A stretch of DNA of 64,000 nt, taken from Marinimicrobium sp. C6131 (GTDB lineage Bacteria > Pseudomonadota > Gammaproteobacteria > Pseudomonadales > Cellvibrionaceae). The position numbers and the translations under genes are program-made. Shown one piece after another: positions 52,637 through 61,308 of the stretch; position 1 is the stretch's first letter, and every line of letters begins with the position of its first letter. The notes below the pieces were generated by a model. The model worked only from the letters and a program-made list of their open reading frames with translations, did no database searches and had not been told where the DNA came from. Location of the stretch: positions 2,418,001 through 2,482,000 of the forward strand of contig NZ_CP110629.1 in the NCBI RefSeq assembly GCF_026153455.1. Reading direction: 5' to 3'.

Positions 52637-53614
52637 ATGCTGACTGACTCTTTTGATCGGCGCTTCAGTTACTTGCGTCTGTCCGTTACCGAAGTGTGCA
52701 ACTTCCGGTGCGACTACTGCCTGCCGGACGGGACCGATTGTGGCCCCGATGCCCGCGCTCAGGATCTGACCCTCGACGAAATCCGCCGTCTGGTGAATGC
52801 CTTTGCCCGCCTGGGCATGCGCAAAGTGCGCATTACCGGCGGCGAGCCCTCCCTGCGTAAAGATCTGACCGAGATCATCCGACTGTGCAAGCAGACCCCC
52901 GGTATTGAAACCGTGGCCATGACCACCAATGGCTACCGTTTGACCAAGGACATCGACGCCTGGCACGCGGCGGGACTGGATGCGCTCAACGTGAGCATCG
53001 ACAGCCTGGATCACGCCAAGTTTGAGATGATCACCGGTCACAACAAGCTGCAGGAAATTCTCAAGGGGCTGGAGCGTGCGGCCGAGTTGGGCATTCCCAA
53101 CATCAAGGTCAACAGCGTGTTGATGAAGCACTACAACGACGATGCGCTGGATGACTTTATCGACTTCGTCAAAACACGGCCCATCACCCTGCGCATGATC
53201 GAACTGATGCAGACCGGGGACAACGCCGAGTTTTTTGATCGCCACCACTTGAGCGGCGACCGGGTGATCGAGCGGATGCGCGCTCAGGGTTGGCAGGAGC
53301 GACTGCGCGGCCGGGACTCCGGCCCCGCCCGGGAATTCTGGCACCCGGATTACGCCGGCGGCATCGGCATGATCATGCCCTATAGCAAAGACTTCTGCGC
53401 CACCTGCAACCGTCTGCGCGTCTCCAGTCAGGGGCAGCTGTTCCTGTGCCTGTTTGTCGATGAGCACCAGAGCCTGCGCCACCTGTTGCAGTCCGATGAT
53501 CCGGAGCCGGTGATGGCGTTTTTGCGGGAAGCCATCAAGGGCAAAGATTTCAGCCATCACCTGCACGAGCAGAACCCCGGCTCGACCCGGCAGCTGGCGA
53601 TGATCGGCGGTTAA
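52637..53614 (+). CDS. moaA: GTP 3',8-cyclase (Moco biosynthesis)
   Basis: 325 residues from the ATG at 52637, which follows the AAAGGTG at the end of the riboswitch. The radical-SAM CNFRCDYC (Cys21, 25, 28) and the C-terminal cluster FCATCNRLR ... LFLC are present, and it ends in Gly-Gly as MoaA requires. Catalyses the first step from GTP. No moaC, moaD or moaE is in the window. Confidence 0.95.
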   Translation: MLTDSFDRRFSYLRLSVTEVCNFRCDYCLPDGTDCGPDARAQDLTLDEIRRLVNAFARLGMRKVRITGGEPSLRKDLTEIIRLCKQTPGIETVAMTTNGYRLTKDIDAWHAAGLDALNVSIDSLDHAKFEMITGHNKLQEILKGLERAAELGIPNIKVNSVLMKHYNDDALDDFIDFVKTRPITLRMIELMQTGDNAEFFDRHHLSGDRVIERMRAQGWQERLRGRDSGPAREFWHPDYAGGIGMIMPYSKDFCATCNRLRVSSQGQLFLCLFVDEHQSLRHLLQSDDPEPVMAFLREAIKGKDFSHHLHEQNPGSTRQLAMIGG

Positions 53615-53655
53615 ACTTTTACCTGATTCAATAGATTGTTACGGAGTAGCTGTTA

Positions 53656-54171
53656 ATGGCACACGCCTTACCATCGGAAATGAAACCCCTGAGCATTGCG
53701 GTTCTGACCGTTTCCGATACCCGCACTTTTGAGAACGACACCTCAGGGCAGTATCTAGTGGACGCTTTGCAGGAAGAGGGCCATACCCTCGCCGACCGCG
53801 CCTTATTGAAAGACGATATTTATCAGATTCGCGCCCAGGTGTCCGCCTGGATCGCCGATGCCAACGTGCATGTGGTCCTGATCACCGGTGGCACCGGCTT
53901 TACCGACCGGGACTCAACCCCCGAGGCGATGAAACCGCTGTTTGATAAAGAGGTGGAAGGGTTTGGAGAAATGTTCCGGCAGATATCCTGGGGGGAAATC
54001 GGGACCTCGACCATTCAGTCCCGGGCGCTGGCGGGATTGGCGAATCATACGTTGATTGCCTGTCTGCCCGGGTCGACCGGGGCCTGCCGGACCGGATGGA
54101 CGAAGTTGTTGCAACCTCAGTTGGATGCCCGGCAGGGGCCCTGCAATTTTGTGGGGCATTTGGTGCGGTAG
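53656..54171 (+). CDS. moaB: MoaB-type molybdopterin adenylyltransferase-like protein
   Basis: 171 residues. MoCF-fold motifs: IAVLTVSDTRTFENDTSGQ, VVLITGGTGFTDRDSTPEA, and the conserved late LPGSTGACR. It lies 41 bases after moaA on the same strand, and in E. coli moaB is also in the moa operon. Role as MogA-like adenylyltransferase in species without MogA is likely. Confidence 0.92.
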   Translation: MAHALPSEMKPLSIAVLTVSDTRTFENDTSGQYLVDALQEEGHTLADRALLKDDIYQIRAQVSAWIADANVHVVLITGGTGFTDRDSTPEAMKPLFDKEVEGFGEMFRQISWGEIGTSTIQSRALAGLANHTLIACLPGSTGACRTGWTKLLQPQLDARQGPCNFVGHLVR

Positions 54172-54180
54172 GAGGATACG

Positions 54181-54555
54181 CTACTCCTCAGTCGCGATAA
54201 TCCCCAGCTCGTTGTACACGCTGCGCAGCACCTCGTAGTGCTCCTGAATGGAACACCCTTCGTGATTCCGCTTTTTGATGCCTTTTCTCGTCAGCTCAAT
54301 ATGCCACTTGGGGGTTACCCCGTGGCGGGCCAGGGAGTGCTTGACACAGGCCAAGGCGCAGCCATCAATGGCGCAGATATCACGGCCGGATTTGGCGACC
54401 TTGACCAGACTCGGCACATCGCCACCCACACCTGCAATACAGGACATTTCAGCGTGGCCTTCCCGGTCCATCACCACGGCAATATCGTTCGCCAACTGGG
54501 CCACATTGGAGCGGCCCGAGCAGGCGTAGACCAGCGGTTTCTGTGTGTCGTCCAT
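54181..54555 (-). CDS. DGC-domain putative zinc-binding protein
   Basis: 124 residues from the ATG at 54555. The DGC domain is shown by VYACSGRSNVAQLAND near the start, CIAGVGG, and AIDGCALACVKH, with conserved cysteines able to bind metal. Function is not established. It is downstream of nrdJb on the same strand but has its own FNR-like box and follows a terminator-like hairpin, so it may be a separate anaerobic unit. Confidence 0.85.
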   Translation of the reverse strand: MDDTQKPLVYACSGRSNVAQLANDIAVVMDREGHAEMSCIAGVGGDVPSLVKVAKSGRDICAIDGCALACVKHSLARHGVTPKWHIELTRKGIKKRNHEGCSIQEHYEVLRSVYNELGIIATEE

Positions 54556-54614
54556 AGTGCGTTCCAAAGCTGACTACCTGTGAAGTTACTTTACGCTGAC
54601 TGCACACATCCGCC

Positions 54615-54628
54615 TTGACGTAAATCAA
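54615..54628 (-). promoter_or_regulatory. FNR/Anr-like box upstream of the DGC gene
   Basis: TTGACGTAAATCAA matches TTGAT-N4-ATCAA at nine of ten positions. Its centre is 66 bp before the DGC start; a transcript starting 41 bp downstream would leave a leader of about 25 bases, the classical activating spacing. Confidence 0.6.
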
Positions 54629-54650
54629 CTGAGCCTCAGTCGAGGCTCAG
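54629..54650 (-). terminator. Hairpin at the nrdJb stop codon
   Basis: CTGAGCCT and AGGCTCAG form an 8-bp stem with a 6-base loop overlapping the stop codon, followed by TTGATTT on the minus strand. It probably ends or attenuates the ubiU-nrdJ transcript. Confidence 0.5.
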
Positions 54651-55309
54651 CCGCACTTGGACGCACCGCAATTGAGGCAGGTTTTGCAACCATCCATGAT
54701 GATCACCGCTTTGGTATGGCACTTCAGACACAAGGTTGCGGTCGGCGGAAACTCATCACTGCCGTGCTCGATGTGATGCTTCTGCTCGTACTCCACCTGC
54801 TTCTCCTTGAGCACCTCCCGCTGCGCTTCGGATAGCGCTTCATCCTGGATCAGGCCGATGCGCTTCATATGGGTTTCTATGGCGTCGCCAATTTCCGCCA
54901 CCAGCGAGGGCATAAAGCGGCCGCCGGATTTGAAGTAGCCGCCCTGCGGGTCAAACACCGCTTTCAGCTCTTCCACCAGAAAGGTCACATCCCCACCCTT
55001 GCGGAATACCGCGGAGATGACGCGGGTCAGCGCCACCACCCACTGAAAGTGCTCCAGGTTCTTCGAGTTGATGAAAATCTCGAAGGGCCGGCGCACCTCG
55101 TGATCGGTGCCCGGGTTCAGCACCACATCGTTGATTGTGATGTACAGGGCGTGGTCAGACAGCGGCGTCTTGATCTTGTAGGTGCTGCCCTCCAGGGTTT
55201 CCGGCCGCTCGAACTTTTCGTGCATGCGCTCGATGTCCGGCTCTTTCTCGGGTTCCGGCTTTTTGATGGAGAAGCCGGTGATTTTTTTGTCAATGACTTT
55301 GGCGTTCAT
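54647..55309 (-). CDS. nrdJb: Class II ribonucleotide reductase, C-terminal/second subunit NrdJb
   Basis: 220 residues. It carries the C-terminal CLKCHTKAVIIMDGCKTCLNCGASKCG cysteine tail that shuttles electrons to the active site, and the TSCPNCG-like zinc-ribbon region. Pseudomonas-type NrdJ is similarly split into NrdJa and NrdJb. GGAGCAG precedes the start; it is 14 bases after nrdJa. Confidence 0.88.
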   Translation of the reverse strand: MNAKVIDKKITGFSIKKPEPEKEPDIERMHEKFERPETLEGSTYKIKTPLSDHALYITINDVVLNPGTDHEVRRPFEIFINSKNLEHFQWVVALTRVISAVFRKGGDVTFLVEELKAVFDPQGGYFKSGGRFMPSLVAEIGDAIETHMKRIGLIQDEALSEAQREVLKEKQVEYEQKHHIEHGSDEFPPTATLCLKCHTKAVIIMDGCKTCLNCGASKCG

Positions 55310-55323
55310 ACAGACTGCTCCAA

Positions 55324-58300
55324 TTAAAACTTGCCGTAATAACCTTCTTTCAAGGCCTCGTACAGATTGGCGGCGGTGTGCATTTCACCGTCATACTCCA
55401 CCTCTTCGTTGCCCTTCAGTTCAAGCTTTTGACCGTCCTCCAGCTCAAACACGTAGGTGGTATTTTCCAGATCCTGTTCTTTCACCAACACGCCCTGGAA
55501 GGCTTCCGGGTTGAAGCGGAACGTCGTGCAGCCTTTCAGCCCTTTCTCGTAGGCATACAGGTAAATATCCTTGAACCGGTCGTAGGCGATCTCCGTGGGC
55601 ACGTTGATGGTTTTGGAGATGGAAGAATCGATCCATTTCTGCGCCGCCGCCTGAACATCCACATGCTGCTCCGGGGTGATCTGGTCGGACACCACAAAGT
55701 AGTCCGGCAAACCGGTCTCTCCCGGTTGCGGGTAGGGTTTGGCCTTGGGCTCGACCAGTTGGCGATAACGCAGCAGTTCGTAGGAGAACACATCCACTTT
55801 TTCCTTGGTTTTCTTACCGCTGCGAATCACATTACGCGCATAGTGGTGCGCAAAACTGGGCTCGATGCCGTTACTGGCGTTGTTCGCCAGGGACAGGGAA
55901 ATGGTGCCGGTAGGCGCGATGGAGGAGTGGTGGGTAAAGCGGCTACCGGTGTCCGCCAGCGCCTCCACCAGGGCCGGGTCTTCCTCGGCCACCTGTTGCA
56001 TATAACGGCTGTATTTTGCCCAGAGTACTTTACCGGGTACCTGATCGCCCACCTTATACTCGTTGGCCAGCTCGGGTTGCTTGGCCAACATGATGGGCGT
56101 GACCTCAAAGGTTTCCGCCATGATGGGCGCCGGCCCTTTTTCTTTGGCCAGGTTCAACGATTCACGCCAGCCGGCCAGCGCCAGCTCTTTGCTCACCTGT
56201 TCGGTAAAGGCGATGGACGCGGGACTGCCATAGGGAATGGTGAGCATGGTCAGGGCCGAACCCAGCCCCAGAAAGCCCATGCCGTGGCGGCGCTTGCGCT
56301 CAATCTCCCGGCGCTGCTCTGCCAGCGCCAGCCCATTGATCTCCACCACGTTATCCAGCATACGGGTAAAAATGGAGACCAACTTGCGGAATTTCTCCCA
56401 ATCAAATTCCGCCTGCTCGGTAAAGGGATGCTTCACGCATTGGGTCAGATTCACGGAGCCGAGCAGACAACTGCCATAGGGGGGCAGGGGTTGCTCACCG
56501 CAGTTGTGTACGTAGAGCCCATTAGCATCGAAGGCGTTGATGCCGGGAACCTGCACGTCGTAAACGGTTTCAGTGCCCACCGGGGTCAACCCTTCCACCG
56601 TCACCATAAACCGCTCGCGGTTCAGGGTGCGCTTGTAGCTACCCAGAGCATTTTTCAGGCGGGTCATTTTGTCGACATCAGTAAAGCCGACCCGCTCCAT
56701 AAAGACCGGCAGATTATCGCCACTGATGATCAGTTCATGTTGGGCGACGGTGGCGTATTCCTGCTGGCCACCCCGACCATCCGGCAGTGTTCGTTGCTGA
56801 GCCGGGCGACGATTCTGATAAAGACGGGCGGCAATACCCAACCGCAACAGCATGCGCTGAACCGCCTTCAGTCGCGACAGATCGGACTGGGCCAGACGCA
56901 CGCTGACGCCCTTCTGCTGAGAACCCTGCACCGAACCATCGGCATCGAAAAACCCGCGCAGGAAGCCGCGATAGAATTCACTGGAGCGTGCTTCCAGCGC
57001 GGGGGTAATCATTTTGTTGCCGGGCGCCATGCCCAGGTCTTCGGCCAGCCGTTTGATGGCGCCCGTGGCCAGACGGTATTCCCCCCGGCCGGGCACTTCC
57101 ATCCAACCTCTGAAGTCCGCCCGGTGCGGCAGAGTGCGGGCGCAGCGCAGCGCCTCGGCCATGACCGGGTGCGCCTGAGGGGAATCACCCACCGCCTGTT
57201 GTCCCGGCCAGACCGAGAGCACCGCCTTGTCGCTTTTCAGCGTACCATCGCCCACCAGCAAGCCCATCAGGTAACCCTCTTCGCGATTACCCTCGCCAGA
57301 CCAATCCGGCACTGCCCGGTGGTTGTGCAGGGCGATCTGATCGCCCGGCTCCAGCTGTTCAGCGGGCACCCAGTCGAGCGTTTCCGACCAGCGGCTTTTG
57401 GAAGCGACCTTCCGCACTTTATGGTCACCGGTCAGCTTCACGCTATAACCTTCTCGCGTGGACAGTTCGAACACCGGTTTATCGCCGGTGACGAAAAAAC
57501 CTTCCTCGCCGGACGCGTAGTGGGTGCCGTCCACCCGGGCGGTAAACGGGCGCCCCACCAGTTCACTGACCTGGCGCGGCCCCTCCGAGGTGTGAACCCA
57601 GGTATCGGCGGTGACGCAGGGGTTGGTCGCGCGGATGTCTTCACAGAACCAGTTGTTGTTCCACTGGTTGACCCGATCGATCAGGATAAAACCGGGCTCG
57701 GCAAAGTCGTACGTGGAACGCATGATCTGGTTCCATAATTGCCGTGCCGGCACTTTTTTGTAGACCTTGCAGGCCACTTCGCCCTCTTCATTGCGCTGGT
57801 ATTTGTCCGCCACATGGTCGAGGCGCCGCCAGACCACCTGCTCGGGATTGTCACCGTCCAGCCCTTCGCGCTTGAGATCATCTTCGGTGATGGGGAAGCT
57901 CAAGGGCCAAGCGGCATCGGCCTTTACTGCCTGTATAAAGTCGTCGGTGATCAACAGGGAGAGATTGAATTGGCGCAAGCGACCGGCTTCGCGTTTGGCC
58001 CGGATGTATTCACTGACATCCGGGTGATGCACATCAAAGGTGGCCATCTGGGCGCCGCGCCGCCCGCCGGCGGAGGAAATGGTGAAGCACATCTTGTCGT
58101 AGATATCCATAAACGACAACGGGCCGGAGGTGTTGGCACCGGCACCAGCCACGTAGGCGCCTTTGGGTCGCAGGGTGGAGAACTCGTAGCCGATGCCGCA
58201 GCCGGCTTTCAGGGTCAGGCCGGCCTCGAGGTTTTTGTGCAGAATATCTTCCATGGAGTCGCCGATGGTGCCGGAGACGGTACAGTTGATGGTGGAGGTG

Positions 58301-58578
58301 GCGGGCTTATAGGCCTGGGCCCCGGCATTGGAAATGATCCGCCCGGCGGGGATGGCGCCGTTGCGCAACGCCCAGAGAAATTCCTGGCGCCAGTGGGCCT
58401 TGCGCCTGGGTTCGATCTCCGCGAGCGCCTGGGCCACCCGCTCCCAGGTGGCGTCGATGGTCTGATCCACCGGCTGGTCCTGGTGGTCTTTCAGGCGGTA
58501 TTTCTGGTCCCAGATGTCCTGGGAGGCGGGCTGAAGTTCGACCGCCGACTCGGTGATGTCCCTGGATTGCTCTGTCAT
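55324..58578 (-). CDS. nrdJa: Adenosylcobalamin-dependent class II ribonucleotide reductase NrdJa, interrupted by an intein
   Basis: 1084 residues as translated; about 712 remain after removing the intein (residues 321-692). N-terminal STINCTVSGTIGDSMEDILHKNLEAGLTLKAGCGIGYEFS and the rebuilt active-site motif NPCGEQPLPPYGSC are those of NrdJ. The enzyme makes deoxyribonucleotides from ribonucleotides with B12 and works with or without oxygen, which suits a nitrate respirer. It needs splicing to be active because the intein begins in the NPC motif. Part of a minus-strand block with ubiU, ubiV and nrdJb. Confidence 0.93.
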   Translation of the reverse strand: MTEQSRDITESAVELQPASQDIWDQKYRLKDHQDQPVDQTIDATWERVAQALAEIEPRRKAHWRQEFLWALRNGAIPAGRIISNAGAQAYKPATSTINCTVSGTIGDSMEDILHKNLEAGLTLKAGCGIGYEFSTLRPKGAYVAGAGANTSGPLSFMDIYDKMCFTISSAGGRRGAQMATFDVHHPDVSEYIRAKREAGRLRQFNLSLLITDDFIQAVKADAAWPLSFPITEDDLKREGLDGDNPEQVVWRRLDHVADKYQRNEEGEVACKVYKKVPARQLWNQIMRSTYDFAEPGFILIDRVNQWNNNWFCEDIRATNPCVTADTWVHTSEGPRQVSELVGRPFTARVDGTHYASGEEGFFVTGDKPVFELSTREGYSVKLTGDHKVRKVASKSRWSETLDWVPAEQLEPGDQIALHNHRAVPDWSGEGNREEGYLMGLLVGDGTLKSDKAVLSVWPGQQAVGDSPQAHPVMAEALRCARTLPHRADFRGWMEVPGRGEYRLATGAIKRLAEDLGMAPGNKMITPALEARSSEFYRGFLRGFFDADGSVQGSQQKGVSVRLAQSDLSRLKAVQRMLLRLGIAARLYQNRRPAQQRTLPDGRGGQQEYATVAQHELIISGDNLPVFMERVGFTDVDKMTRLKNALGSYKRTLNRERFMVTVEGLTPVGTETVYDVQVPGINAFDANGLYVHNCGEQPLPPYGSCLLGSVNLTQCVKHPFTEQAEFDWEKFRKLVSIFTRMLDNVVEINGLALAEQRREIERKRRHGMGFLGLGSALTMLTIPYGSPASIAFTEQVSKELALAGWRESLNLAKEKGPAPIMAETFEVTPIMLAKQPELANEYKVGDQVPGKVLWAKYSRYMQQVAEEDPALVEALADTGSRFTHHSSIAPTGTISLSLANNASNGIEPSFAHHYARNVIRSGKKTKEKVDVFSYELLRYRQLVEPKAKPYPQPGETGLPDYFVVSDQITPEQHVDVQAAAQKWIDSSISKTINVPTEIAYDRFKDIYLYAYEKGLKGCTTFRFNPEAFQGVLVKEQDLENTTYVFELEDGQKLELKGNEEVEYDGEMHTAANLYEALKEGYYGKF
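56503..57618 (-). other. Intein with LAGLIDADG homing endonuclease inside nrdJa
   Basis: 372 residues from Cys321 to Asn692. Splicing blocks: CVTADTWVHTSEG at the N-end, the TGDH motif in VKLTGDHKVRK, and TVYDVQVPGINAF ... YVHN followed by Cys+1. Two DOD motifs, EGYLMGLLVGDGTLKSD and YRGFLRGFFDADGSVQG, mark a homing endonuclease that looks intact. It sits before the Cys of NPCGEQ, so the reductase residue itself is the C-extein nucleophile. Confidence 0.93.
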
Positions 58579-58629
58579 TCGTCAGCCTCTATCAAGTCGT
58601 TGGAATTCGGGAGTAAAAGGCAGCCGCCA

Positions 58630-59505
58630 TCAGGCTACCTGTACGATGCCAGCCATTTTGTGCCAATAGCCGTTGACGTCCTGCTCGGCGCGCGCCTGGG
58701 CTTCGCCTCGGCTGGCGGCCCGGAACCGGGCGAGCCATTCCAGGGTGCCCTCGGGCTCGGGGCTGAGGCGTACCGCGTCCACCAGGCCGGCCATTTGCGG
58801 CACCTCTGACACCAGATTGTACCGGTCTCCGGACTGGGTCTGAATACCATTGAGCACAAACAGCCGCTCGCCTTCCTGATTGTAGACGGGACGGCCCGAC
58901 GGGTATTTGATGCAGCACAAGTCACATTGATCTTTGGGACGATTTTCCGAGCGGGCGGTAAAGCAGCGCGCCGACCAAGCCAGGGGCAGATGGCCGAAGC
59001 CGAACACCTCGACCTCAAAGGTGCTGCGGATATCCTCAATATCCGGGTAACTCAGTATCTCCGACAGCCACTCTCGGGACAGTTCCACCGGCATCAACCA
59101 GCGTTGCATGCCGAACTGCACCAACTGGCGCAGGGTCTGGGGGTTGTAACAGTTGATCGCGGCTCCGGCGACGAAGGGTAGCCCCGCCTCCCGAAGCAGA
59201 CCCACCGCGCCGATGTCATTGGCCTCCAGCGCGAATTCACCGTTGTCGCAGTAGCGGCGCAGCTCGCGCAGGTCGGCGGGGGATTCCAGCAGGGTCATGG
59301 TGGATAACACTACCTCCTTGCCGGCCTCACGCAGCTGATGCGCCTGGGCCATATAGTCGTCCAACTTCAGCTCCCGCCGCTTGGGGCACACGGTTTCGCC
59401 CAGGTAGACGCAATCAGCATCCGACTCGGCCACTGCGGTGTAAAAACGTTGCACCTGCTCCCTGGGCCAGAAGTACAGAATGGGTCCGATATTCAGCTTT
59501 AACAT
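58630..59505 (-). CDS. ubiV: O2-independent ubiquinone hydroxylation factor UbiV (U32 family)
   Basis: 291 residues from the ATG at 59505, sharing one base with the ubiU stop (TAATG). Cysteines for the [4Fe-4S] cluster are at GETVCPKRRE and SARCFTARSENRPKDQCDLCCIKY. The N-terminus LNIGPILYFWPREQVQRFY is typical. Works with UbiU to hydroxylate ubiquinone precursors without O2. Confidence 0.92.
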   Translation of the reverse strand: MLKLNIGPILYFWPREQVQRFYTAVAESDADCVYLGETVCPKRRELKLDDYMAQAHQLREAGKEVVLSTMTLLESPADLRELRRYCDNGEFALEANDIGAVGLLREAGLPFVAGAAINCYNPQTLRQLVQFGMQRWLMPVELSREWLSEILSYPDIEDIRSTFEVEVFGFGHLPLAWSARCFTARSENRPKDQCDLCCIKYPSGRPVYNQEGERLFVLNGIQTQSGDRYNLVSEVPQMAGLVDAVRLSPEPEGTLEWLARFRAASRGEAQARAEQDVNGYWHKMAGIVQVA

Positions 59506-60500
59506 TAGCGCCAACTCCTGTGATAGGCCCCGATGGTGGTCTGGTGTCCTTCCGAGAGTCCCGCCAGAGTGCGGTCCCAATCCTGATGCACCTGGTAGCG
59601 GGCCGGGTCTGCCAGCAGCCGGTCGATAGCCTGGCGCCACACCCGGGTGACCTGGCCAACGTAGGCGGGGCTGCGCTGGCGGCCCTCGATCTTGACCGCC
59701 TTGATGCCATCCCGATAAAGCTCCGGCAGCAGGCTCAGGGTGTTCAGACTGGTGGGTTCCTCCAGGGCGTGATAGCGTTCGCCGTCCACTTCAAAGCGGC
59801 CCTTGCACAAGGTGGGATAACCGGCGTTCTCGCCGCCGGCGAAGCGGTCAATCAGGTAACCATTCAGGCGAGATTCCAGAACGCCGCGCTTCTCCTCCCA
59901 GCGGACGAACTTGGCGGGTGAGCAGGCGCCGGAGTTGTTGGGGGATTCGCCGGTCATGTAGGAGCTGAGATAACAGCGCCCCTCGGCCATAATGCACAGA
60001 CTTCCAAAAGCGAACACCTCCAGCTCGGTACTCACGGTGTGCGCCAGTGCCGACACCTGTTTCATGGACAGCACTCGCGGCAACACCACGCGACTGACGC
60101 CATAGGCCTGCTGGTAAAAATCAATGGCCGCCGCATTGGTGGCCGAGGCCTGCACCGACAGGTGCCGCTCCACCTCGGGATAGCGTTCCGCCGCGTAGGC
60201 CAGCACCGCCATATCGGCGATGATCAACACGTCCGCTCCGGCCTTGACGGCCTCATCCACCGCCTGCTGCCAACTGTCCCACTGGGCCGGGTGAGCGAAG
60301 GTATTGATCGCCACGTGCAATCGCCGCCCCTGCCGATGGGTTTCACGGGCGGCATCGCGCAGCCCCAGGGTGTCGAGATTGAGACCGGCAAAGTGCCGGG
60401 CATTGGTATCACCGCGCAAGCCCACGTAGACGGCATCCGCCCCCTCTTTCAAGGCGGTTTTCAGCGCGGGCAGGCTTCCTGCGGGACAAAGTAATTCCAT
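59505..60500 (-). CDS. ubiU: O2-independent ubiquinone hydroxylation factor UbiU (U32 family)
   Basis: 331 residues. MELLCPAGSLPALKTALKEGADAVYVGLRG and the cysteine set GSLCIMAEGRCYLSSY ... GACSPAKF ... LCKGRF match UbiU. AGAGGTAAG precedes the start. First gene of a minus-strand block ubiU-ubiV-nrdJa-nrdJb; divergent from ubiT. Confidence 0.93.
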   Translation of the reverse strand: MELLCPAGSLPALKTALKEGADAVYVGLRGDTNARHFAGLNLDTLGLRDAARETHRQGRRLHVAINTFAHPAQWDSWQQAVDEAVKAGADVLIIADMAVLAYAAERYPEVERHLSVQASATNAAAIDFYQQAYGVSRVVLPRVLSMKQVSALAHTVSTELEVFAFGSLCIMAEGRCYLSSYMTGESPNNSGACSPAKFVRWEEKRGVLESRLNGYLIDRFAGGENAGYPTLCKGRFEVDGERYHALEEPTSLNTLSLLPELYRDGIKAVKIEGRQRSPAYVGQVTRVWRQAIDRLLADPARYQVHQDWDRTLAGLSEGHQTTIGAYHRSWR

Positions 60501-60508
60501 CGACGCTT

Positions 60509-60533
60509 ACCTCTGTTTAAAAACTGTACCTAT
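60509..60533. promoter_or_regulatory. Two NarL-type heptamers between ubiU and ubiT
   Basis: TACCTCT (about 60509) and TACCTAT (about 60527) both match TACYYMT fully and lie as direct repeats in the divergent promoter region. They are not a 7-2-7 pair, so the regulatory meaning is weak. Confidence 0.35.
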
Positions 60534-60594
60534 TTTGGGCGAGTGGCGACACCACCCGGGTTTGCTAGCATGCCCGCTCAGGAGGTGCCCCACT

Positions 60595-61077
60595 ATGACT
60601 AGCATGCAATCCCATTCAGCATCATTTCGCCCAACACTCCCCCGGCTCATTCAATGCGCCAAAGTGGCCCAGCCGCTCATCCCCCAGACCATTCGCCGAC
60701 ACACGCTGGGCATCGGTTTGAACCACACTTTTTCAGAGGCTCTGCGCCGGGGTGAACTGGATTTTCTGCGCGGCCGACAGGCGCGGATCACCGTGCCCGA
60801 TATCAATCTGGACTTCTCGGTGACGCTGCTCGGCCAACGGCTGCACGTTTCACTCAAGCCTGTGGCGCCCGACGTAACCTTTCGGGCCGATACCCGATCA
60901 CTGCTGCAAATCATGGCCGGCCAGGTTGATCCCGACACTCTGTTCTTTCGCCGCAAACTGGCCATTGAGGGTGATACCGAACTGGGGCTGGCACTGAAAA
61001 ATTTCCTCGACAGTCAGGATCCCGAACAACTGATCCCCGCACCCGTCTACCGCTTTATCAGCCGGATGGTGGCGTGA
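60595..61077 (+). CDS. ubiT: Ubiquinone accessory factor UbiT (SCP2 domain)
   Basis: 160 residues from the ATG at 60595, after an AGGAGGTG. An SCP2 lipid-binding domain covers about residues 45-140 (DINLDFSVTLLGQRLHVSLKP, FRADTRSLLQIMAGQVDPDTLFFRRKLAIEGDTELGL). In E. coli UbiT is required with UbiU/UbiV for anaerobic ubiquinone synthesis and probably presents the lipid substrate. Divergent from ubiU. Confidence 0.9.
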   Translation: MTSMQSHSASFRPTLPRLIQCAKVAQPLIPQTIRRHTLGIGLNHTFSEALRRGELDFLRGRQARITVPDINLDFSVTLLGQRLHVSLKPVAPDVTFRADTRSLLQIMAGQVDPDTLFFRRKLAIEGDTELGLALKNFLDSQDPEQLIPAPVYRFISRMVA

Positions 61078-61216
61078 TCGCTCCAACGGGCTCAAAAAAG
61101 GGTGCACTCCCTGCACCAGAGGCCTTTGAGTCCCGGCGGCACAGCTGTTAGGGGAATACCGACCGGGACCCCTAGCCTACTGCGCTGACCCGTTGTGCGA
61201 TATTCCCCCATGGGTC

Positions 61217-61232
61217 TACCCCTTTAGAGGAA
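61217..61232 (+). promoter_or_regulatory. Candidate NarL 7-2-7 box upstream of the small conserved gene
   Basis: TACCCCTTTAGAGGAA: a perfect heptamer, two bases, and an inverted arm (complement TTCCTCT) with one mismatch. It is about 85 bp before the ATG at 61309. Another single perfect heptamer TACCTCT is at 61271-61277. The rest of 61078-61308 holds nothing else I can name. Confidence 0.5.
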
Positions 61233-61308
61233 TCACAGTTCACCCCGAAAGTGTGCACAATGGGCAGACATACCTCTTCCACCCGTTGATAACAGTGATC
61301 CGTTTACT

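Noticed and set aside
55378..57738. 786-codon plus-strand ORF
   Set aside because: Antisense to nrdJa and its intein; no recognisable domain and the opposite frame is clearly coding.
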